From: Paenochrobactrum pullorum
GTDB taxonomy: Bacteria; Pseudomonadota; Alphaproteobacteria; Rhizobiales; Rhizobiaceae
Assembly (NCBI RefSeq): GCF_041929845.1
Contig: NZ_JBHEEH010000021.1
Coordinates: 1 to 27,594, forward strand
DNA: 27,594 bases
Reading direction: 5' to 3'
The notes beneath the pieces were generated by a model. The model saw nothing but the letters and a program-made list of their open reading frames with translations. It searched no databases and was not told the DNA's origin. Below are positions 24,562 to 27,594 of the stretch, in pieces; within the stretch, counting starts at the first letter, position 1, and every line of letters starts with the position of its first letter. Both the position numbers and the translations under genes were made by a program.

Positions 24562-24618
24562 CAACGTGCACAATCGATTGTGCACGTTGATAATGGTCCA
24601 GCCTTCAAAGGCTGTCAA
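24562..24618 (-). promoter_or_regulatory. Ribitol-operon promoter with 28-bp perfect palindromic operator
   Basis: On the minus strand TTGACA (24618-24613) and CATTAT (24595-24590) are 17 bp apart, a good housekeeping promoter. The next 28 bases (24589-24562) are a perfect palindrome: half-site CAACGTGCACAATC followed by its complement, with a central CG as in many LacI-family operators. It covers the expected start of transcription, so bound repressor would block initiation. The spacer holds a second palindrome, CAGCCTT-ca-AAGGCTG (24599-24614). The leader to the ATG at 24350 is about 230 nt. Confidence 0.75.
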
Positions 24619-24669
24619 TGACAATTCTTGTCTGCCCGATTTTCGTATTATCTACAAAGAGATAGGTAT

Positions 24670-25725
24670 TTATTGGATGTCCTTAAGTGCATCCAATGGA
24701 CCCGCAATTGCAGACTTTGGAGCGATCAATTTTGGAATAATGAGATGTAACTCCGGTTGACTGACCTTGCGCTCCATTAAGTCAAAGGCTTTGGCTATGA
24801 TGCCCTCTACGTCTTGCAAAATGGAAAAGACAGGAAAAGACAAGAAAGATGCGAATGGATCATAATCGTAGCATCCAACCACCAAATCATTAAGCTGCTC
24901 TTCAGGATGCTCCACTATATAACGCAGAAGTCCCTCAAGATTGATGGATGAATTAATGAACAAACCACGCGGTAAACGGCCATATTGCGCACGATACTGA
25001 TCAAGCGCATGCAATGTATTTGACGGGGAATAACCCGTTTTAAATACATTATTTTCTAAATTATTGTTAAAATAATTTTGTTTCACATGATGAAAACCGC
25101 GGATACGCTGTCGTGTGGATTCATCATTTCGCCCACCGAACAAACATAGCTCATCCTGTTGCAAGGGTAGATTATCGGCAAACTGGTTGATAATTGCTTG
25201 TGTCAGCATTTTACCGCCTTCAAAATTATCGGTAGTCACTGAAGGTGCTTTTGAACCAGGTAAATCAATATTAACGTGCGGAAGATGAGCTTTTTCACAA
25301 AGCTCATGCAGACTGTCGGGGTCTGTTGCCCCGCAAATAAACAATTCATCAATGGAATAAGAAATGAGTGTCTCTGCCGTTTCGCGCTCTTCTTCCGGAT
25401 CACGACCGGCACTAACAACCACAGGGCATAGACCTCGTGCACGCACATGAGCCTCAAAAGTTTGAGCCATTGCAGAAAAAAAACGATTGTCATGTAAAGG
25501 TAATAGCAGACCTACAAGGCCGGAGCGTGACTGACGTAAGCCTTGTGCCTGACGATTGGCGGTATAGTCATGTTTTTCAGCCAGCTTTAAGATGGTTTCT
25601 GCTGTTTCTTGTTTGATGCGTCGTTTGCGCCATGTACCATTTAAAACAGCACTTACAGTTGAAGGCGAACAACCTGAAAGAACCGAAAGGTCATAAATCG
25701 TTGCCTTTTTTTTAGTGCTGCGCAT
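24670..25725 (-). CDS. LacI-family transcriptional regulator
   Basis: Repressor-type regulator of 351 residues. The helix-turn-helix ATIYDLSVLSGCSPSTVSAV is followed by the hinge region ending GLRQSRSGLVGLLLP. A periplasmic-binding-like effector domain runs to about residue 340 (FICGATDPDS, VNIDLPGSKAPSVTTDNFEG, GGRNDESTRQRIRGF). The start is ATG 25725 with AGAGGAG 5 nt upstream; a TTG at 25740 overlaps that site and is rejected. It is the gene upstream of the polyol transporter operon and in the same direction. The 28-bp palindrome in the promoter between them is its probable operator. A weak own promoter is TTGACC (25808-25803), 17 bp, TATCCG (25785-25780). The inducer is presumably ribitol or a product. 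Confidence 0.88.
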   Translation of the reverse strand: MRSTKKKATIYDLSVLSGCSPSTVSAVLNGTWRKRRIKQETAETILKLAEKHDYTANRQAQGLRQSRSGLVGLLLPLHDNRFFSAMAQTFEAHVRARGLCPVVVSAGRDPEEERETAETLISYSIDELFICGATDPDSLHELCEKAHLPHVNIDLPGSKAPSVTTDNFEGGKMLTQAIINQFADNLPLQQDELCLFGGRNDESTRQRIRGFHHVKQNYFNNNLENNVFKTGYSPSNTLHALDQYRAQYGRLPRGLFINSSINLEGLLRYIVEHPEEQLNDLVVGCYDYDPFASFLSFPVFSILQDVEGIIAKAFDLMERKVSQPELHLIIPKLIAPKSAIAGPLDALKDIQ

Positions 25726-25836
25726 ACAAGCTCCTCTCAACGACGCTACGAATAACCACAGTCTGCAATCATAGCTTAACGGATACTTGCAGTCCTACCA
25801 TTGGTCAATAATTGAACGGATGAAATAGGATTAGAT

Positions 25837-25873
25837 GGGGTCGTTTGTGGGAGGGGGGATATGCTACCTTAAG
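25837..25873. repeat. Terminal inverted repeat of a Tn3-family (Tn5393/Tn163-like) transposon
   Basis: 37 bp beginning GGGGTCGTTTGTGGGAGGGG and ending TAAG, the start and end signature of Tn3-family 38-bp repeats. From memory it is close to the Tn5393 terminus, which starts GGGGTCGTTTGCGGG. The transposase stop lies inside it, as in that subgroup. The five bases outside (tagat, 25832-25836) would be half of the target duplication; the other transposon end is not in the window. Confidence 0.75.
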
Positions 25874-27050
25874 GGTGGCCCTCGATATTCCCCAGTGAGG
25901 GTTATGTGTTCCCAACCGAACGGTGACACATTAGTAAGCAGGCTTGTATCGATGTCTTCACCATCTCCGACCCGTTTGGCGACGATCTCACTGAGTTTCC
26001 ATGTGTTCCAATAGATAATAATGGCAGTCAGCAAATTGAGGCTAGCAATGCAATGTTGTTGCCCTTCGGAGATGTGGTTACGAATTTCACCGAGCCGATT
26101 GAAGCTTACAACCCGTTTTAGGGCGTGGTGAGCCTCACCCTTGTTCAGTCCGATTTGCGCTCGGCGTTGCAGGTCGATATCATCCAAGTAATCGAGTATG
26201 AAGATCGAGCGTTCGAGACGAACTACCTCCCTTAACGCCAGGGCCAAACTGTTTTGTCGTGGATAGGCAGCCAGTTTCCGTAATATCTGGCGAGGAACTA
26301 CAGTTCCAGCAACCATGCTTGCAGCAAAACGGAGAATGTCAGGCCAACCCTCCCAGATCAGCTGGGCGCTGATCTTGCCTCAAACAAGCGGCTGAAGAGT
26401 GAGCGGCACTCTACTTGGAACAGGAATGTACAACCTTTTGTCCGGCAAATCTCGGATTCTTGGAGCAAACCGACGGCCAAGAACGGAGCAAATAACAAAA
26501 CCGTGGTCTGTGAAGCCGCCGGCATCGGCATAATGTTCACGTGTATGCTTTTCTGTGTCATTTTGAAGAAGCCGTCCAGAATATACGGGGCCTCGTGCGC
26601 GGTCGCAGAAATTATTTGCGTCGAGAACGGCGCATATTGGTTGGAGGCTTGGCTGTAGGCTGAAAGACCTGCAGTGTTATCATATTGCGCGTTGACGACG
26701 TTAAGCGCTTCTTCCGTTGACCCGGCAGGAAAGTGCTGCCCGTCGCCCCAGAACTGCGCCATTGGCTGTTCGGATTGGGCTTCAACGATCGTGGCAAGCG
26801 CTCTCGCAACTGTTCTTCTCGCACATGCCATTTTTCAATTCGCAGCAGCTCCCAGAAAGTATGGATATCACAAGCATCTGACATCTTGCGAAGTCCCAGA
26901 TTGACACCATCTGCAAGCAAAACTGTAAGTACACAGATCCGGTAGGTGTAGGCGACGCCGGTGCGAATATTAGTGAAGCCAAGTTTGTTATTCACACCGA
27001 GCAGGATGTCGGTGGTCCGCGCGGATGGCATGTGCTCGTATAAGTTTAGG
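25864..27050 (-). pseudogene. tnpA: Tn3-family transposase (TnpA) C-terminal remnant, frameshifted
   Basis: Three successive frames give one Tn3 transposase. The first, from about 27050, reads LYEHMPSARTTDILLGVN through LADGVNLGLRKMSDACD. The second, from about 26800, has a catalytic Asp in FWGDGQHF and NQYAPFSTQIISATAHEAPY, a typical core. The third, from about 26375 to the stop at 25864, has QLIWEGWPDILRFAA, YPRQNSLALALREVVRLERS, QRRAQIGLNKGEAHHALKRV and the end GWEHITLTGEYRG. At least two frameshifts separate them. About 600 N-terminal residues of the roughly 1000 expected are missing. Sequencing errors could mimic some shifts, but the truncation is real in this sequence. Confidence 0.88.
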
Positions 27051-27058
27051 ATGCGGAC

Positions 27059-27594
27059 TCATAAACTTTTACACCAAATTCTTATTGCGATGAGCTTGAT
27101 TACGGCAAGGAAGTCAGCTGGATCTTTGTCGTAACGTGTTGCTATACCTCGAAACTGCTTGATCTGGTTGAAGAAACGTTCGACGAGGTTACGCTGGCGA
27201 TAAATCCACGCGGAAAAGGAAAATATGTCCTTGCGATTGGTTTTTGGCGGTATATTGGCTCAGGCTTTTCTCTCTGCCGCGTTGGCTCGTATGGCATTGG
27301 TGTCATAACTCTTATCAGCCAATAGAATATCCCCTTCACTCAGTGTTTCTAGCAGGGCTTCCGCTTCTTGACAGTCTGCAATTTGCCTTGGTGCTCAGGC
27401 CCAACGTAACGGGACGGCCTTCCATATCAACAAGCGCATGGATCGTGTTGGTGAGTCCTCCGCGGGAACGCCCCATGCCACCATCATTTCCCTCCCCCTT
27501 TTTCCCGTAGCTCCGTGCTGGACTTGATGTGGTGGACGGCCTCCTGATCCGCTTTTGTGCGATAGTGTGGTTGTTTTTAAAAGCCACCAAGGAG
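27059..27594 (-). pseudogene. IS5-family (IS427-type) transposase, frameshifted, runs off the window
   Basis: Reading the minus strand across frames gives a DDE transposase: SRGGLTNTIHALVDMEGRPV, a first catalytic Asp region, GDILLADKSYDTNAIRANAA with the second Asp, then RNLVERFFNQIKQFRGIATR with the Glu, and YDKDPADFLAVIKLIAIRIW before a TGA at 27059-27061. These pieces lie in at least three frames, with a stop within the REKA/ANIPP segment. IS427-group elements often make transposase by one programmed shift, but several shifts here mean decay. The 5' part is beyond 27594. The element's left end is near 27050-27058. Confidence 0.82.

Larger units (their letters stand above)
25837..27050 (-). 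mobile_element. Truncated Tn3-family transposon remnant
   Basis: The segment from the terminal repeat at 25837 to about 27050 holds only the terminal repeat and the last third or so of the transposase gene. No resolvase, cargo gene or second end is visible. The right limit is set by an IS5-family remnant that replaces the transposase reading at about 27050. The left limit is sharp and marks the edge of the ribitol locus. Confidence 0.75.

Noticed and set aside
1..27594. CRISPR arrays, tRNA, rRNA, riboswitch or toxin-antitoxin genes
   Set aside because: I looked for regular spaced repeats, cloverleaf-like blocks and small gene pairs and saw none that I could support by eye.

Overview
The window looks like accessory chromosomal or plasmid DNA of an alphaproteobacterium, most likely Hyphomicrobiales near Brucellaceae (Brucella/Ochrobactrum/Pseudochrobactrum). 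The evidence is the gene families present, moderate base composition, and a 108-bp repeat with ctagagc termini that resembles the Bru-RS palindromic elements of that group. The organism assignment is inference. Almost all intact genes serve uptake and catabolism of small organic compounds. Decayed mobile DNA lies at both edges and in the middle.

Layout. (1) 1-250: remnant of a recombinase-type mobile element with a CGGCATAATC inverted repeat. (2) 320-6476, minus strand: an operon encoding an alpha/beta hydrolase (proline-iminopeptidase type) and a complete peptide-type ABC transporter (two permeases, two ATPases, binding protein last). (3) 6647-7279, minus: a GntR/FCD regulator. (4) 7431-12277, plus: hyuA and hyuB (ATP-dependent cyclic-amide hydrolase family) and an octopine/nopaline-dehydrogenase-like gene. 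A 14-bp palindromic site is present once in the hydrolase/transporter promoter and once in the hyuA/gntR intergenic region, so both operons are probably one regulon. (5) 12278-13871: a scar with a dead IS6-family element and an rpiR-type regulator gene broken by a Bru-RS-like repeat, a stop, a frameshift and the IS. (6) 14331-18396: an IclR regulator, a second peptide-type binding protein with no permease genes beside it, and a divergent FAD-dependent amine/amino-acid oxidase. (7) 18716-25725, minus: a ribitol-type operon with LacI regulator, sugar ABC transporter (binding protein, single-domain ATPase, permease), ribitol 2-dehydrogenase and FGGY pentulose kinase. A perfect 28-bp palindrome abuts the -10 box of its promoter. 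(8) 25837-27594: a decayed Tn3-family (Tn5393/Tn163-like) transposon end, broken by a decayed IS5-family (IS427-type) transposase.

How the parts work together. The first block would import a peptide-like or amide compound, hydrolyse it with the alpha/beta hydrolase, open a cyclic amide (5-oxoproline, hydantoin or lactam) with HyuAB, and perhaps oxidise a secondary amine (opine-like) with the dehydrogenase; the real substrate is unknown. The last block would import ribitol or a related pentitol, oxidise it to D-ribulose and phosphorylate it to D-ribulose 5-phosphate for the pentose phosphate pathway. The GntR-controlled lactam/opine-like cluster is the best candidate for an undescribed pathway.
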